From Ureibacillus manganicus DSM 26584 (GTDB lineage Bacteria > Bacillota > Bacilli > Bacillales_A > Planococcaceae): 64,000 nucleotides of DNA. The notes below the pieces were generated by a model. It saw only the letters and a program-made list of their open reading frames with translations, made no database searches and was not told the DNA's origin. Positions within the stretch are counted from its first letter, which is position 1. Each line of letters starts with the position of its first letter. The stretch spans positions 1 to 64,000 of the forward strand of contig NZ_JPVN01000010.1 in assembly GCF_000772945.1 (NCBI RefSeq), written 5' to 3'. Shown here piece by piece: positions 9,988 through 20,521 of this stretch. The position numbers and the translations under genes are program-made.

Positions 9988-10006
9988 AAAAAAGCGCATA
10001 ATGCGC
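9988..10006 (-). terminator. Weak terminator between comN and secDF
   Basis: The short stem GCGCA-TTA-TGCGC is followed by T6 on the minus strand. It lies 150 bp past comN and only 42 bp before the secDF start, so it could also act as a leader or attenuator of secDF. Confidence 0.45.
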
Positions 10007-10155
10007 GTCTTTAAGATGCTATCGTTAATTCTCGGACTAGCATAGTACGTAATGACAAAACAAACTTAAATATCTTTAAGTGCGACAGACTAATTATGTA
10101 ACATGTATATCTTGCTGTCAAATCAAGACAAATAGCAATTTAAGTTGTTGTATAT

Positions 10156-10470
10156 CTATTCTTTTTTAGGCTCTTTTCTAAATAGTTCATTTAATTCTGC
10201 TTTATTTAGTTCCGCGAACCAATCAGCTGTTTTAAAAGAATTAATTTGAGTAAAACTCACAATTTCAGACGCTGAAATTGAAAATATTGTTTCAACCACT
10301 TCATGTAATTTTAAATCTTCGATAATCTTTTTTCTCCATTTTTTATTTACACAATAATTCCACACATCTTCTATTGAGATGTGTTCATAACCAAAATGCT
10401 GAAATTCTTCGATTTTACTTTGTAAAGCTGGTAAAACTTTGTCATATAAATCAGGATGTGCATTGATCAT
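10156..10470 (-). CDS. comN: ComN-like post-transcriptional regulator
   Basis: A 104-residue protein resembling the small post-transcriptional regulator ComN (YrzD), which in B. subtilis controls comE mRNA and interacts with DivIVA. The segment IEEFQHFGYEHISIEDVWNY and the following KKWRKK cluster resemble the family core. It sits in the expected place between secDF and spoVB. The ATG at 10470 is preceded by GGGGTGAT. Family assignment rests on similarity of pattern and position; function here is inferred. Confidence 0.7.
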   Translation of the reverse strand: MINAHPDLYDKVLPALQSKIEEFQHFGYEHISIEDVWNYCVNKKWRKKIIEDLKLHEVVETIFSISASEIVSFTQINSFKTADWFAELNKAELNELFRKEPKKE

Positions 10471-10568
10471 TTGTTATCACCCCAAGCATTTGATTTGTTT
10501 TAACTTGTGTAGTACGAGCATACAAATATTGTAGCGGAAATTTCTTGAATTGAGAAGGGATTGAATAA

Positions 10569-12083
10569 ATGGGATCGTTTGTTAGAGGGACCGTTTTTTT
10601 AATGATTGTTATTTTCTTATCTAAGTTGTTCGGCTTTGTATATAGAATGCAGTTTATGAAGGTTGCAGGTCCAGAAGCTGTAGGGGTGTACATGACTGCC
10701 TATCCTGCATATATCTTTTTTATCTCACTTGTCCAAATTGGACTACCTATCGCTGTTGCTAAAATAATCGCAGAATTTTACGCAAAAAAACGAATTGGAC
10801 AACTTAAATCGGTAATGGCAACTTCGATTAAGTGGTCAATTGCTTCAATGATTGTATTTATACCAGTTCTATATTTCTTTATACCATTTTTAGCAGGTAC
10901 ACTATTACATAATGAAGCTACAAAAGTAACATTGTATATCGCGTTAGGTGCAGTTCCTATTGTTGTCTTTTCAGGGCTAATTCGAGGCTATCTTCAAGGG
11001 GTTACTAAGATTTCACCAACAGCTTGGTCTCAAATGATTGAACAATTAGTTCGTATTGCATTAATTTCAATGATTTTACCTGGTTTTATAGTTCCGGGTA
11101 ATCCAGAGCTGACTGCCGCTTACGCAATGGCAATTACAGCTGTTGGTGAAGTAGTAGCTTTCTTATATTTATATGTGCAGTACTTATTTACAAAATCAAA
11201 ATTAAAATCAACCGAAAAGGCAAAACCATATCCAGCGATGCCTTTACTTAGAATTGCAGTACCTTCTGCTGGTAGTAGATTATTTGGTACGTTTACTTGG
11301 TTTTTAGAACCTATTATCTTTTTAAAAGCGTTAACGATCGCAGGTTTAACTGCTGCAGGGGCAACCACTTTGTATGGAGTGATATCAGGGGTTCATATTC
11401 CTTTACTGCTGTTCCCTTCATTTATACCGAACGCTCTTGCAATTGTACTGATTCCTGCAGTGAGCAGCGCAATCGCAAGAAATAACTATTCTCTTTTAAA
11501 TGACCGTATTGAAATATCTTTACGAATGTCTTCATTAATCGGTTGTTACGCAGCGGCATATTTCTTTATACATGGAGATGAACTTGCATTAATGCTTTTT
11601 GGACTGGAAGATACGAAAGGCTATATGCGAATATTAGCGCCAATTTTTTATTTTTACTATATACAAGCTCCCCTTCATTCAATTTTGCAAGCTGTCGATG
11701 AAGCAAAGGCTGCAATGATGAACTCAATTTATGGTGGGTTAGGTAAATTGTTTATTATGTTTGTTTTAGCTTCTCAAGCTTCCATCGCTGAGTATGGTGC
11801 AATAATAGCTATCGGATTTGGTGTTTTAATGACGTCATTTTTACACATAGCAACAATTCGCCAACATAAAATGATTTCTGGAGGCTTCCGCTTCTTCGTT
11901 ATTCCATATGTGGTTTTTATCGTAACATGTATCATTCAAAGCTATTTATTACCTATGCTAAACTTTAATTTTTGGACAAATAGTGCCATTACATTAACAA
12001 TCGTAACCGTCTTGTTATTATTATTACACCAATTCCGTTTAAGTGATTTCAAATACCTAAGATCTATTGTTTCCCGTCAATAG
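10569..12083 (+). CDS. spoVB: Stage V sporulation protein B, MOP-superfamily flippase-like
   Basis: A 504-residue polytopic membrane protein with about 14 predicted helices, of the MOP (MATE/MurJ-like) transporter superfamily. SpoVB is needed for spore cortex synthesis and is thought to move a peptidoglycan precursor across the outer forespore membrane. The N-terminus (FLSKLFGFVYRMQF) and length fit the family. It is one of few plus-strand genes, is divergent from comN over a 98-bp gap, and its 3' end overlaps the converging DUF421 gene by 20 bp. GAAGGG precedes the ATG. Confidence 0.93.
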   Translation: MGSFVRGTVFLMIVIFLSKLFGFVYRMQFMKVAGPEAVGVYMTAYPAYIFFISLVQIGLPIAVAKIIAEFYAKKRIGQLKSVMATSIKWSIASMIVFIPVLYFFIPFLAGTLLHNEATKVTLYIALGAVPIVVFSGLIRGYLQGVTKISPTAWSQMIEQLVRIALISMILPGFIVPGNPELTAAYAMAITAVGEVVAFLYLYVQYLFTKSKLKSTEKAKPYPAMPLLRIAVPSAGSRLFGTFTWFLEPIIFLKALTIAGLTAAGATTLYGVISGVHIPLLLFPSFIPNALAIVLIPAVSSAIARNNYSLLNDRIEISLRMSSLIGCYAAAYFFIHGDELALMLFGLEDTKGYMRILAPIFYFYYIQAPLHSILQAVDEAKAAMMNSIYGGLGKLFIMFVLASQASIAEYGAIIAIGFGVLMTSFLHIATIRQHKMISGGFRFFVIPYVVFIVTCIIQSYLLPMLNFNFWTNSAITLTIVTVLLLLLHQFRLSDFKYLRSIVSRQ

Positions 12084-12717
12084 GGGTTCCTTTTAGTTGA
12101 ACATGTAAATCATAGTCTTGGTAACAACAATAAAAGATTTCATTACTATTTGTATATCCTTTAGTTTTTAATGTTTCAAGGAGCCACTGTTCATCTTTTT
12201 CAATCATCTTAAGGTGTCTTTCGATAATATCACCATCTACTATTAGAGGTATTATTAAAGGGTCATCGTCTTTTAGAAAAATAGATAGTTTGCCTGAAGG
12301 TTCTAAATAAGCGTAAGCAATATTTTTTATAGACGGAACCCTTTCTTCACGTAATTGCTGAAATAAGTCATCTAAGTTATATCTTTGTTTTCTCATTTCT
12401 TCTTCGTTGATGATACCATCTTTTACGACTAATGATGGATCACCATCTATTAAATCTCGTACCTTTTTACTTTTTAAAGCGAGTAACGAGTTAAGATACT
12501 GGATTAGAAATAATAAAATGATTGGAAAAATCTGAGGAAATAATTCCTTTTCCATATCTTCTAATGCAAAAGCAACACATTCAGCGATTAAGACAAACAC
12601 AACTAAATCCATAATACTTAACTCGCCAACTTCTCTTTTTCCCATTAATCTAAAAATAACGAGAATTAAAAGATATAAAATAACGGTTCGAAAAATGATT
12701 TCAAAATATTGTTCCAT
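12064..12717 (-). CDS. DUF421-domain membrane protein (YrbG/YetF family)
   Basis: A 217-residue protein with two to three N-terminal membrane helices (residues about 8-85), followed by a soluble DUF421 region containing the conserved segment DLVVFVLIAE and the DGDPSLVVKDGIINEEEM turn. Homologues in Bacillus include YrbG, YetF and YkjA; some function in spore germination, but no biochemical activity is settled. It occupies the position of yrbG between spoVB and yajC in B. subtilis. Its last 20 bp overlap the 3' end of spoVB on the other strand. Confidence 0.85.
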   Translation of the reverse strand: MEQYFEIIFRTVILYLLILVIFRLMGKREVGELSIMDLVVFVLIAECVAFALEDMEKELFPQIFPIILLFLIQYLNSLLALKSKKVRDLIDGDPSLVVKDGIINEEEMRKQRYNLDDLFQQLREERVPSIKNIAYAYLEPSGKLSIFLKDDDPLIIPLIVDGDIIERHLKMIEKDEQWLLETLKTKGYTNSNEIFYCCYQDYDLHVQLKGTPIDGKQ

Positions 12718-12786
12718 CTCAAAACTCCCTTTCTAATCTCATTGTTTGCACTCAATAAGGGAACTATTCAATTTTTTCAAAATGAA

Positions 12787-12830
12787 AAAAGCTTACGAAT
12801 GAAGGAACTTGTCCCAATTCGTAAGCTTTT
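12787..12830 (-). terminator. Terminator downstream of yajC
   Basis: A perfect 14-bp stem (12787-12800 with 12817-12830) with a 16-nt loop is followed by T's on the minus strand. It ends the queA-tgt-yajC stretch. Confidence 0.85.
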
Positions 12831-12844
12831 CTATTACTTATTAC

Positions 12845-13105
12845 TTATTCTGTAATTACGCGACCAATTGCTTGACGCTCAAATTTCATACGAGTATTTC
12901 CATCAACTAGGATATACACCGCTGTATCTTCAATAGCATCGATTTCACCATGAAGTCCACCAATTGTTACAACACGATCTCCGCGCTTTAAGCCACTTTG
13001 CATTTGAACAGTTGCTTTTTGTCTCTTTTGTGCCGGACGAATTAAAATAAACCACATTGCAAGGAATAAAATAATTATCGGTAGTAAATTAACTAAAGTT
13101 TCCAC
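12845..13105 (-). CDS. yajC: Preprotein translocase subunit YajC
   Basis: An 86-residue single-pass membrane protein and accessory subunit of the SecDF-YajC complex. One N-terminal helix (residues about 5-22) is followed by IRPAQKRQK and a small cytoplasmic domain with LKRGDRVVTIGGLHG, all typical of the family. It lies about 140 bp after tgt on the same strand, the usual tgt-yajC pairing. Confidence 0.95.
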   Translation of the reverse strand: METLVNLLPIIILFLAMWFILIRPAQKRQKATVQMQSGLKRGDRVVTIGGLHGEIDAIEDTAVYILVDGNTRMKFERQAIGRVITE

Positions 13106-13248
13106 GTTGAATAGCCCCCTTTCTAAATCTCACTTAAATAGTATAGTATAAAACCAATAGAAAAAGCGATTTGAAACTATTATTTTCCTCGAAATAATAT
13201 ATTTCTCATAAAAAATAAGAGTTTTTCATTTTCTATATTATACATAAA

Positions 13249-14442
<1,194 letters not shown>

Positions 14443-14479
14443 TTAGGTTTCCCCAATTTAAAGCATTCTTAACAAATTT

Positions 14480-15520
14480 TTAATCGCGATCAGGGCGAAT
14501 AAACATAGCATCGCCAAAGCTAAAGAAACGATATTTTTTTTCAACGGCTTGTCTATATGCATTTAATATTATATCTCTAGACGTTAGTGCACTTACTAAC
14601 ATTACTAGAGTAGATTTCGGTAAGTGGAAATTTGTAATTAGACCATCAATTGCTTTATAGTCAAAACCTGGATAGATAAAGATGTTTGTCCATCCTTGCT
14701 CTGCACGAATCTCACCATTATACTTTTGCGCAATCGTTTCAAGTGTCCGTGTAGACGTTGTTCCAACAGCAATTACTTTTCCACCATTTGCTTTTGTACG
14801 GTTTATGACCTTTGCTGCATCTTCTGATACACTATAAAACTCAGAATGCATGTCATGATTTTCGATGGAGTCTACACTTACTGGACGGAATGTTCCTAGT
14901 CCAACATGAAGTGTGATAAATACTATCTCCACACCATTTTCTTTTATTTTTTCTAATATTTCAGTAGTAAAATGTAAGCCGGCTGTCGGAGCGGCTGCAG
15001 AACCAATTTCTTTAGAATATACAGTTTGATAACGCTCACTGTCATCTAATTTCTCATGAATATATGGTGGGAGAGGCATTTCACCTAATTGGTCCAATAT
15101 CTCATAGAAAATACCTTCATAACTAAACTTAAACATTCGACCACCGTGGTCTAGTTCACCTGTGCATGTTGCTTTCAATAAGCCTTCTCCAAATGTAAGT
15201 TCAGTCCCAACCTTTACACGCTTAGCTGGTTTCACCAATGTTTCCCATTCATCATCTTGCCCTTGTTTTAATAACAATAATTCGATATGGGCGCCTGTCT
15301 CCTCTTTAACACCAAAAAGTCTTGCAGGCATTACACGAGTATCGTTAAGGACAAGACAATCTCCTTGTTGTAATTCAGCGACTATTTGTGGAAAATGATT
15401 ATGTTCTACATCCCCAGTCTTACGATCGACAACCATTAATCGACTTGCAGTACGATCTTCTAATGGTGTTTGGGCGATTAGTTCTTCAGGTAATTCAAAA
15501 TCAAAATCTTCTACTCTCAT
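14480..15520 (-). CDS. queA: S-adenosylmethionine:tRNA ribosyltransferase-isomerase
   Basis: A 346-residue enzyme that transfers and isomerises the ribosyl part of SAM onto preQ1-tRNA, giving epoxyqueuosine. The N-terminal [28 protein letters not shown] and the [10 protein letters not shown] segment are family signatures. I chose ATG 15520, preceded by GGAAG seven bases upstream; a longer reading to 15568 would overlap ruvB and has no such site. It lies 16 bp after ruvB, matching the conserved ruvA-ruvB-queA-tgt order. Confidence 0.96.
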   Translation of the reverse strand: MRVEDFDFELPEELIAQTPLEDRTASRLMVVDRKTGDVEHNHFPQIVAELQQGDCLVLNDTRVMPARLFGVKEETGAHIELLLLKQGQDDEWETLVKPAKRVKVGTELTFGEGLLKATCTGELDHGGRMFKFSYEGIFYEILDQLGEMPLPPYIHEKLDDSERYQTVYSKEIGSAAAPTAGLHFTTEILEKIKENGVEIVFITLHVGLGTFRPVSVDSIENHDMHSEFYSVSEDAAKVINRTKANGGKVIAVGTTSTRTLETIAQKYNGEIRAEQGWTNIFIYPGFDYKAIDGLITNFHLPKSTLVMLVSALTSRDIILNAYRQAVEKKYRFFSFGDAMFIRPDRD

Positions 15521-15536
15521 GTTGAAACTTCCTTTT

Positions 15537-16535
15537 TTATGTTTGTTGTGGATAACCAAAGTGTTCATAAGCTAAGGGACTTGCGACACGACCACGAGGA
15601 GTGCGTTGAATAAATCCGATTTGCATTAAATATGGTTCGTATACATCCTCAATTGTTACCCTTTCTTCACCAATTGATGCAGCTAGAGTATCAAGTCCTA
15701 CTGGTCCACCTTTAAAACCTTCAATCATACTTTTTAATAATTTATGGTCAATATGATCCAATCCCAATGGGTCAACTTGAAGTAGTTGGAGTGCTTGGTT
15801 GGCAATTGTTAGTGAAATTACTCCGTCCCCAATTACTTGTGCATAATCGCGAACTCGTTTTAACAATCGATTGGCAATTCTAGGTGTACCACGTGAGCGA
15901 CGTGCAATTTCCCTTGCAGCTAACTCATCAATAGTAACTTCAAATAGTTTAGCACTTCTTATAACAATTTCAATTAGTGATGGTACATCATAATATTCTA
16001 AACGAAGCATTACACCGAAACGATCTCTAAATGGGGCCGATAAAGCACCTGCTCTTGTTGTGGCTCCTACTAAAGTAAATGGAGGTAAGTCCAAACGAAC
16101 TGTACGAGCCTCGTGCCCTTTTCCAATGACAATATCTAATGAATAATCCTCCATAGCAGGATATAGAACTTCTTCAATAGCCCTTGAAAGTCGGTGAATT
16201 TCATCGATAAATAATACATCTCCTGGCTCTAGCGAACTAACGATTGCAGCCAAGTCTCCAGGTCGTTCAATGGCCGGGCCACTAGTCATTCGAATATTGA
16301 CATTCATTTCATTTGCAATAATACTTGCAAGAGTTGTTTTCCCAAGGCCTGGTGGTCCATATAGCAGTACATGATCTAAACTTTCTTCCCGTAATTTTGC
16401 CGCTTGTATAAATATTTCTAAACTTTCCTTCACTTTAGATTGACCAATATATTGTGTTAATTTTTGTGGTCTAAGTGAAAGTTCGTATTGCTCATCTAAT
16501 TCATTTGCATTACTTGAAATAATTCGGTCAGACAT
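15537..16535 (-). CDS. ruvB: Holliday junction branch migration helicase RuvB
   Basis: A 332-residue AAA+ ATPase motor that drives Holliday junction branch migration with RuvA. Walker A is [10 protein letters not shown], Walker B is LFIDEIHRL, sensor 1 lies in [10 protein letters not shown], and the C-terminal winged helix ends with the RTPRGRVAS segment. It lies 12 bp downstream of ruvA, in one operon with queA and tgt. No LexA-type box was recognised upstream of ruvA. Confidence 0.98.
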   Translation of the reverse strand: MSDRIISSNANELDEQYELSLRPQKLTQYIGQSKVKESLEIFIQAAKLREESLDHVLLYGPPGLGKTTLASIIANEMNVNIRMTSGPAIERPGDLAAIVSSLEPGDVLFIDEIHRLSRAIEEVLYPAMEDYSLDIVIGKGHEARTVRLDLPPFTLVGATTRAGALSAPFRDRFGVMLRLEYYDVPSLIEIVIRSAKLFEVTIDELAAREIARRSRGTPRIANRLLKRVRDYAQVIGDGVISLTIANQALQLLQVDPLGLDHIDHKLLKSMIEGFKGGPVGLDTLAASIGEERVTIEDVYEPYLMQIGFIQRTPRGRVASPLAYEHFGYPQQT

Positions 16536-16547
16536 TCAATCTCCCCC

Positions 16548-17174
16548 TTACTTCAATGTTAATAATAGTTGCAAAGCCTGTTTCATATAGCTTTCAGTTG
16601 TTGTAAGTGAGTCATTTTCTTCAAGGTGCGGCTTAATTTTTGACAATTCTTTATCTGAATAACCAAGAGCACTTAAAGCTAAAATTGCCTCATCTAATTG
16701 ATGTTGGTTTGGATTTACTCCAAATAACGGTAATTCATCATCTTTACTTGGAATAATGATTGTTTGGTCTGTCATAAGACTTCCAAGTTTACCTTTTAAA
16801 TCAAGTATCATTTGACGTGCTGTCTTTTTCCCTACTCCTGGGAATTTAATTAAAAACGATTCGTCTTCACTTTCAATAGCAGTAATTACTTGAGATGGAT
16901 TACCGCTTGCTAATATTGCTAGTGCACCTTTTGGGCCAATTCCTGAAACCTGTATTAGTTTTCTAAATAGTTCTCGCTGTTCAAGTGTTTTAAACCCGTA
17001 TAACTGTTGTATATCCTCACGTACATGCATATGTAAAAATACTTGCTGATTGGTATCGGTAATTTGAAAAGCAAAAGGGTTCGGCGTATAAATGCACCAA
17101 CCTATTTGGTTTTGCTCTAATACAATATATTCAGGTGTTACTCTTATCACTTGTCCAATAATATAGTCGTACAT
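16548..17174 (-). CDS. ruvA: Holliday junction branch migration protein RuvA
   Basis: A 208-residue junction-binding subunit. It has an N-terminal OB-fold domain (residues 1-65), a helix-hairpin-helix domain with GIGPKGALAIL and FPGVGKKTARQMI, and a C-terminal RuvB-contacting domain after an acidic linker. The length is normal. It is first in the ruvA-ruvB-queA-tgt cluster. Confidence 0.97.
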   Translation of the reverse strand: MYDYIIGQVIRVTPEYIVLEQNQIGWCIYTPNPFAFQITDTNQQVFLHMHVREDIQQLYGFKTLEQRELFRKLIQVSGIGPKGALAILASGNPSQVITAIESEDESFLIKFPGVGKKTARQMILDLKGKLGSLMTDQTIIIPSKDDELPLFGVNPNQHQLDEAILALSALGYSDKELSKIKPHLEENDSLTTTESYMKQALQLLLTLK

Positions 17175-17251
17175 TACAATCCCTCACATTTCACATCCTC
17201 CCATTATACCATATTAAAACTAGAATACTAAACGGCACTTATGTAAAAGAA

Positions 17252-17276
17252 AAGACCGTCCTAATTAGACGGCCAA
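17252..17276 (-). terminator. Terminator downstream of the YsxE-like gene
   Basis: A 7-bp stem with one wobble pair (GGCCGTC/GACGGTC) and a 7-nt loop is followed by TTTTCTTTT on the minus strand. It closes the safA/kinase-like pair. Confidence 0.75.
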
Positions 17277-17291
17277 AGATTGCATCCTCTA

Positions 17292-18134
17292 TTATTTTAT
17301 TTTTTCACTTTTTGCAATTAATTCAGGCCAATGTCTTAATGCTCTTTCTGTAAATGGCATTATATAGTCTAAGAAGGCTTCCTTTTCCATATCTCCAAGT
17401 TGTAAAATATACAACCATTCCCTTAATAATTCATTTGGATATTGGAGATAGTGCAATTTATGAAGACACATTTCTTGTAAATATCGATTTTCATTTAATA
17501 ATTCAAATAGATCATAATTTACTGTCGGAAGTGCACGATGTAACCATAAAATTAACTCATCAGCCGGATCCCCAATGACTGATAAATCAAAATCAATTAA
17601 TTTCATACCTTCTCTTGTTATTAAAAAATTATGATGCACAACATCACCATGTAATAATGTGAGATTTGATGACGATTTTTCACCTTTTTTCCGCATTTTC
17701 CGTAGTGTCTTTTCTGCATATAATGTAATTTCATAATAAGCATGTTGTAAATATGGAACAAGCTCTTTTTCATGTGATAGAAATCGTTCAAGCCTTACAG
17801 TCCACTTATTGAATAGATTTTGAGTTGGTATTACTGGGTTACCTTTCCAGTTAACTACTTTATTCGTTTCATGTAAAGCTTTTAAGATTTTTATAGCTTG
17901 TTTTCGATGGTGTTTGTCAGAGAAGTCAGAACTATAGCTTCTATGCTGCCAGCTTTGAACTAATAGGTTAGGTTCGTTCGTTTTTTTTAAAGGTATTACA
18001 TATGGAAACTCAATATCTTCTAATTGTTTATGGATAAATTTCACTTTTTCAGCTACTATATCATTTTCATATTTTTTTATAAATAATGTTTCATTTGGTG
18101 TTTCTTGCTTCCATATATTGTTCTTAATTTGCAT
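17292..18134 (-). CDS. CotS/YsxE-family kinase-like spore coat protein
   Basis: A 280-residue protein with the aminoglycoside-phosphotransferase/choline-kinase-like fold of the CotS, CotI and YsxE spore coat family. The Brenner-type catalytic motif is intact as LLHGDVVHHNFL, and the metal-binding motif as LIDFD, so kinase activity is possible, though the substrate is unknown. Its ATG lies one base after the safA stop and lacks a good ribosome site, suggesting translational coupling. In B. subtilis ysxE follows spoVID, not safA, so the partner differs here. Confidence 0.8.
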   Translation of the reverse strand: MQIKNNIWKQETPNETLFIKKYENDIVAEKVKFIHKQLEDIEFPYVIPLKKTNEPNLLVQSWQHRSYSSDFSDKHHRKQAIKILKALHETNKVVNWKGNPVIPTQNLFNKWTVRLERFLSHEKELVPYLQHAYYEITLYAEKTLRKMRKKGEKSSSNLTLLHGDVVHHNFLITREGMKLIDFDLSVIGDPADELILWLHRALPTVNYDLFELLNENRYLQEMCLHKLHYLQYPNELLREWLYILQLGDMEKEAFLDYIMPFTERALRHWPELIAKSEKIK

Positions 18135-18135
18135 T

Positions 18136-19764
18136 TTAGTAAGTCCAAGGCTTGAAATTTGAAGAGTTATGATTTGTATTTGGATAATAAGGGTGAGATT
18201 GATAATCCATATGTTGTTGTGGCATCATATGCTGTTGATCCATCGTGTGCGGTTGTTGCATCATGTGTTGTTGATCTATCATATATGGTTGTTGCATCAT
18301 GTGTTGTTGATCCATCATATACGGTTGTTGCATCATGTGTTGTTGATCCATCATGTGCTGTTGATCCATCATATATGGTTGTTGCATCATAGGATAAGAC
18401 ATTGGTTGCTGCATATAATAGTCAGGCATATTGTAGTTGTAATGTTCTTGCATTGTTTGGTCTGGCATGTAATGTGTTCCTGGATAATTCATATCATGCA
18501 TTCCGTATGTTTGTTCTGATGGACGATAACTATCTTCAGTTTTTCTCATTTGATGATAGTAGTCAGCTACTTTCCCATCTTTTTCATCATACATTTGTTT
18601 GTCGTTCATGCTTCGTTTTGGTTGTTCATGACTTACCCCCATTACAGGATGAGAAGACGAGTCAACTAACCAATCTGGTAAAGTAGAATCTTTCCCGTGA
18701 TCATGATCATCCATTACAGGTGCTATATCATAATTTGGTTCGAAATATTGTGGTTGCATGAAATCATATCCCCTTGAACCTCCACAACCACATGGCGAAG
18801 CCATATGCATTGGCATTTGTTCCATATGCATTGGCATTTGCTCCATTTGCATTGGCATCTGTTCCATGTACATTGGCATTTGTTCCATGTACATCGGCAT
18901 TTGCTCCATTTGCATTGGCATTATTTGATTACCACCACAGCCACATGGTCTGTGTTTTTTATGGCAACGATGATGTTTTTGGTGACACGAACATGGTTGT
19001 GGCATTGGAACAGGTACATGTTTTACATGTTCTACAACATGTGGAACGTATACTAAATATGGTTGAGGTATAGGTATGAATTCTGTCTTAGTAACTTCTT
19101 TTTCTTCAACCTCAACTTTAACCTCTTGTTTTGGAAATTCAATCATTATCGGTTGTGGCATCGGCATAGGCATCGGTTGTGGTTGTTGCACAATAATTGG
19201 CTGCGGTTGTGGCATCGGTTGTGGTTGTGTCATTATGATTTTCTCCGATGTTGGCATAGGCATAGGTTGTGTCATTATAGCTTTTTCAGTTGGTGGCGTT
19301 GGTTGTGTAAAGTGTAATTGTGGTGCAAAATGAAACTCAGGTTTCATCTGAGGCATTGGTGCTGGTGTTGGCATAACAGGTAATGGTTGTGTTAATTTTT
19401 CTTTTGATGGCCTAACTTCCCTAGTTGGTGACACAGGCATTGGCATTGGCTTTGTCATTTCTTCTTTTGATGGTGATACCTTTTGAACAGGCTTAGTTGA
19501 TGGACTAATTTGTTCTGTCAGTTTTTCTTTATTACTAGTTCCGTGCGTGCTTTGAGCTCCATGACTGCCTTGAGTTCCTCGAGTGGCTTGACTTCCTTGA
19601 CTGCCGTGTGAAGCATGGTCTGGTAAAATGATTTCCATTCCAGGAACAATATAATCAGGGTTCGCTAAATGTCCATTTAGTCGTTTTAATTCATCAAAAC
19701 TAATGTTATACTGTTTGGCAATTTTCCAAAGTGTATCGCCTTTTTCAACAATATGAGTTTGCAC
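18136..19764 (-). CDS. safA: SafA-type spore coat assembly protein with N-terminal LysM
   Basis: A 542-residue LysM protein. Residues about 3-48 form one LysM domain (HIVEKGDTLWKIAKQY...IVPGMEIILP), as in SafA, the spore coat and cortex-interface hub. The rest is low complexity: Ser/Gly/Thr-rich, then Met/Pro/Gln-rich, then a Cys/His cluster, a 7-residue MEQMPMY-type repeat between two PCGCGG motifs, and about four copies of a 12-residue QQPYMMDQQHMM repeat. I chose GTG 19764 because AAAGGAGG lies upstream and the N-terminus then matches SafA. It is much longer than B. subtilis SafA (about 390 residues). Confidence 0.85.
   Translation of the reverse strand: MQTHIVEKGDTLWKIAKQYNISFDELKRLNGHLANPDYIVPGMEIILPDHASHGSQGSQATRGTQGSHGAQSTHGTSNKEKLTEQISPSTKPVQKVSPSKEEMTKPMPMPVSPTREVRPSKEKLTQPLPVMPTPAPMPQMKPEFHFAPQLHFTQPTPPTEKAIMTQPMPMPTSEKIIMTQPQPMPQPQPIIVQQPQPMPMPMPQPIMIEFPKQEVKVEVEEKEVTKTEFIPIPQPYLVYVPHVVEHVKHVPVPMPQPCSCHQKHHRCHKKHRPCGCGGNQIMPMQMEQMPMYMEQMPMYMEQMPMQMEQMPMHMEQMPMHMASPCGCGGSRGYDFMQPQYFEPNYDIAPVMDDHDHGKDSTLPDWLVDSSSHPVMGVSHEQPKRSMNDKQMYDEKDGKVADYYHQMRKTEDSYRPSEQTYGMHDMNYPGTHYMPDQTMQEHYNYNMPDYYMQQPMSYPMMQQPYMMDQQHMMDQQHMMQQPYMMDQQHMMQQPYMIDQQHMMQQPHTMDQQHMMPQQHMDYQSHPYYPNTNHNSSNFKPWTY
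18217..18400. repeat. 36-bp coding tandem repeat in safA
   Basis: About four imperfect copies of a 36-bp unit encode QQPYMMDQQHMM. Unit edges drift, with one partial copy, as expected from slippage or unequal crossover. Confidence 0.8.
18800..18924. repeat. 21-bp coding tandem repeat in safA
   Basis: Five or more copies of a 21-bp unit encode MEQMPM(Y/H/Q). The array is flanked on both protein sides by PCGCGG. Confidence 0.8.
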
Positions 19765-19891
19765 AATACATCCTCCTTTTCTCGTTTTATAATATGACAA
19801 TCAAATGAAAAGGACACAAAAATATAAGGATGATTTCATTCCTCGTGATAAACTATGTATGAGGTAGTATTTTTTATTCATTAGAAAAACA

Positions 19892-19914
19892 TTTCGACTC
19901 AAATTTTGTCGAAA
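19892..19914. promoter_or_regulatory. Dyad upstream of niaR (possible operator)
   Basis: A perfect inverted repeat TTTCGAC-N9-GTCGAAA lies in the divergent safA/niaR gap, followed by a TATAAT at about 19938. It could be an autoregulatory site of NiaR. I cannot match it to a known NiaR box from the sequence alone. Confidence 0.3.
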
Positions 19915-19990
19915 ATAATTTCATTTCTGTGTGGATTATAATAGCGTTTATAATTTACTATTCGCTAAATATTATGGAAGGAGGATTCCC

Positions 19991-20521
19991 ATGAAAAAAT
20001 TGTTAGGAGACGAAAGAAGAAACGAGCTACTGAGACTACTTAAAAATGAGAAAGCACCTATAACAGGCACTGATTTAGCGAAGTTTGCAAATGTTTCACG
20101 ACAAGTAATTGTAAATGACATGAATTTATTGAAAGCTCATAATGAACCGATTGTTTCAACAAGCCAAGGCTATGTCTATTTAAATTCAGATCATAATAGC
20201 GCTCTTTTTGAGCGTAAGATTGTATGTTTACATACCGCAGAACAAGCTGAAGATGAAATGTTAACGATTGTAGATTGTGGTGTTACTATTAAAAGCGTCA
20301 TTGTGGACCATCCTGTTTACGGTGAGATTACCGCGTCTATGATGATTTCCAATCGATTAGATGTACAGAATTTTATCGAACGGGTAAACGATACACAAGC
20401 TACTTATTTATCTCTTTTAACCAACGGAACGCATCTCCATGTAATTAGCGCTCCAACAAAAGAACAATTAGATCTTGCTGAAAAGTTACTTAGGGAAAAA
20501 GGATATCTTGTAGAAAGCTAA
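19991..20521 (+). CDS. niaR: NAD biosynthesis transcriptional repressor NiaR (YrxA)
   Basis: A 176-residue regulator with an N-terminal winged HTH (about residues 5-60, GTDLAKFANVSRQVIVNDM) and a C-terminal 3H domain carrying the histidines that bind nickel in NiaR (in CLHTAEQ, VDHPVYG and THLHVIS). NiaR represses de novo NAD synthesis and niacin uptake genes when nicotinic acid is plentiful. ATG 19991 has GGAAGGAGG upstream; a longer in-frame reading from 19931 is unlikely. In B. subtilis it adjoins nadABC/nifS, which are absent here. Confidence 0.9.
   Translation: MKKLLGDERRNELLRLLKNEKAPITGTDLAKFANVSRQVIVNDMNLLKAHNEPIVSTSQGYVYLNSDHNSALFERKIVCLHTAEQAEDEMLTIVDCGVTIKSVIVDHPVYGEITASMMISNRLDVQNFIERVNDTQATYLSLLTNGTHLHVISAPTKEQLDLAEKLLREKGYLVES

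Noticed and set aside
17175-17251. LexA box upstream of ruvA
   Set aside because: No GAAC-N4-GTTC-type palindrome was found in the short gap.
18159-19333. Long plus-strand reading frames opposite safA
   Set aside because: They are low-complexity antisense shadows of the Met/Gln/His repeats, with no ribosome sites and no plausible protein composition.
19938-19955. PerR/Fur box upstream of niaR (TTATAA-N6-TTATAA)
   Set aside because: The spacing is wrong for a 7-1-7 box; the sequence is explained by an AT-rich -10 region.
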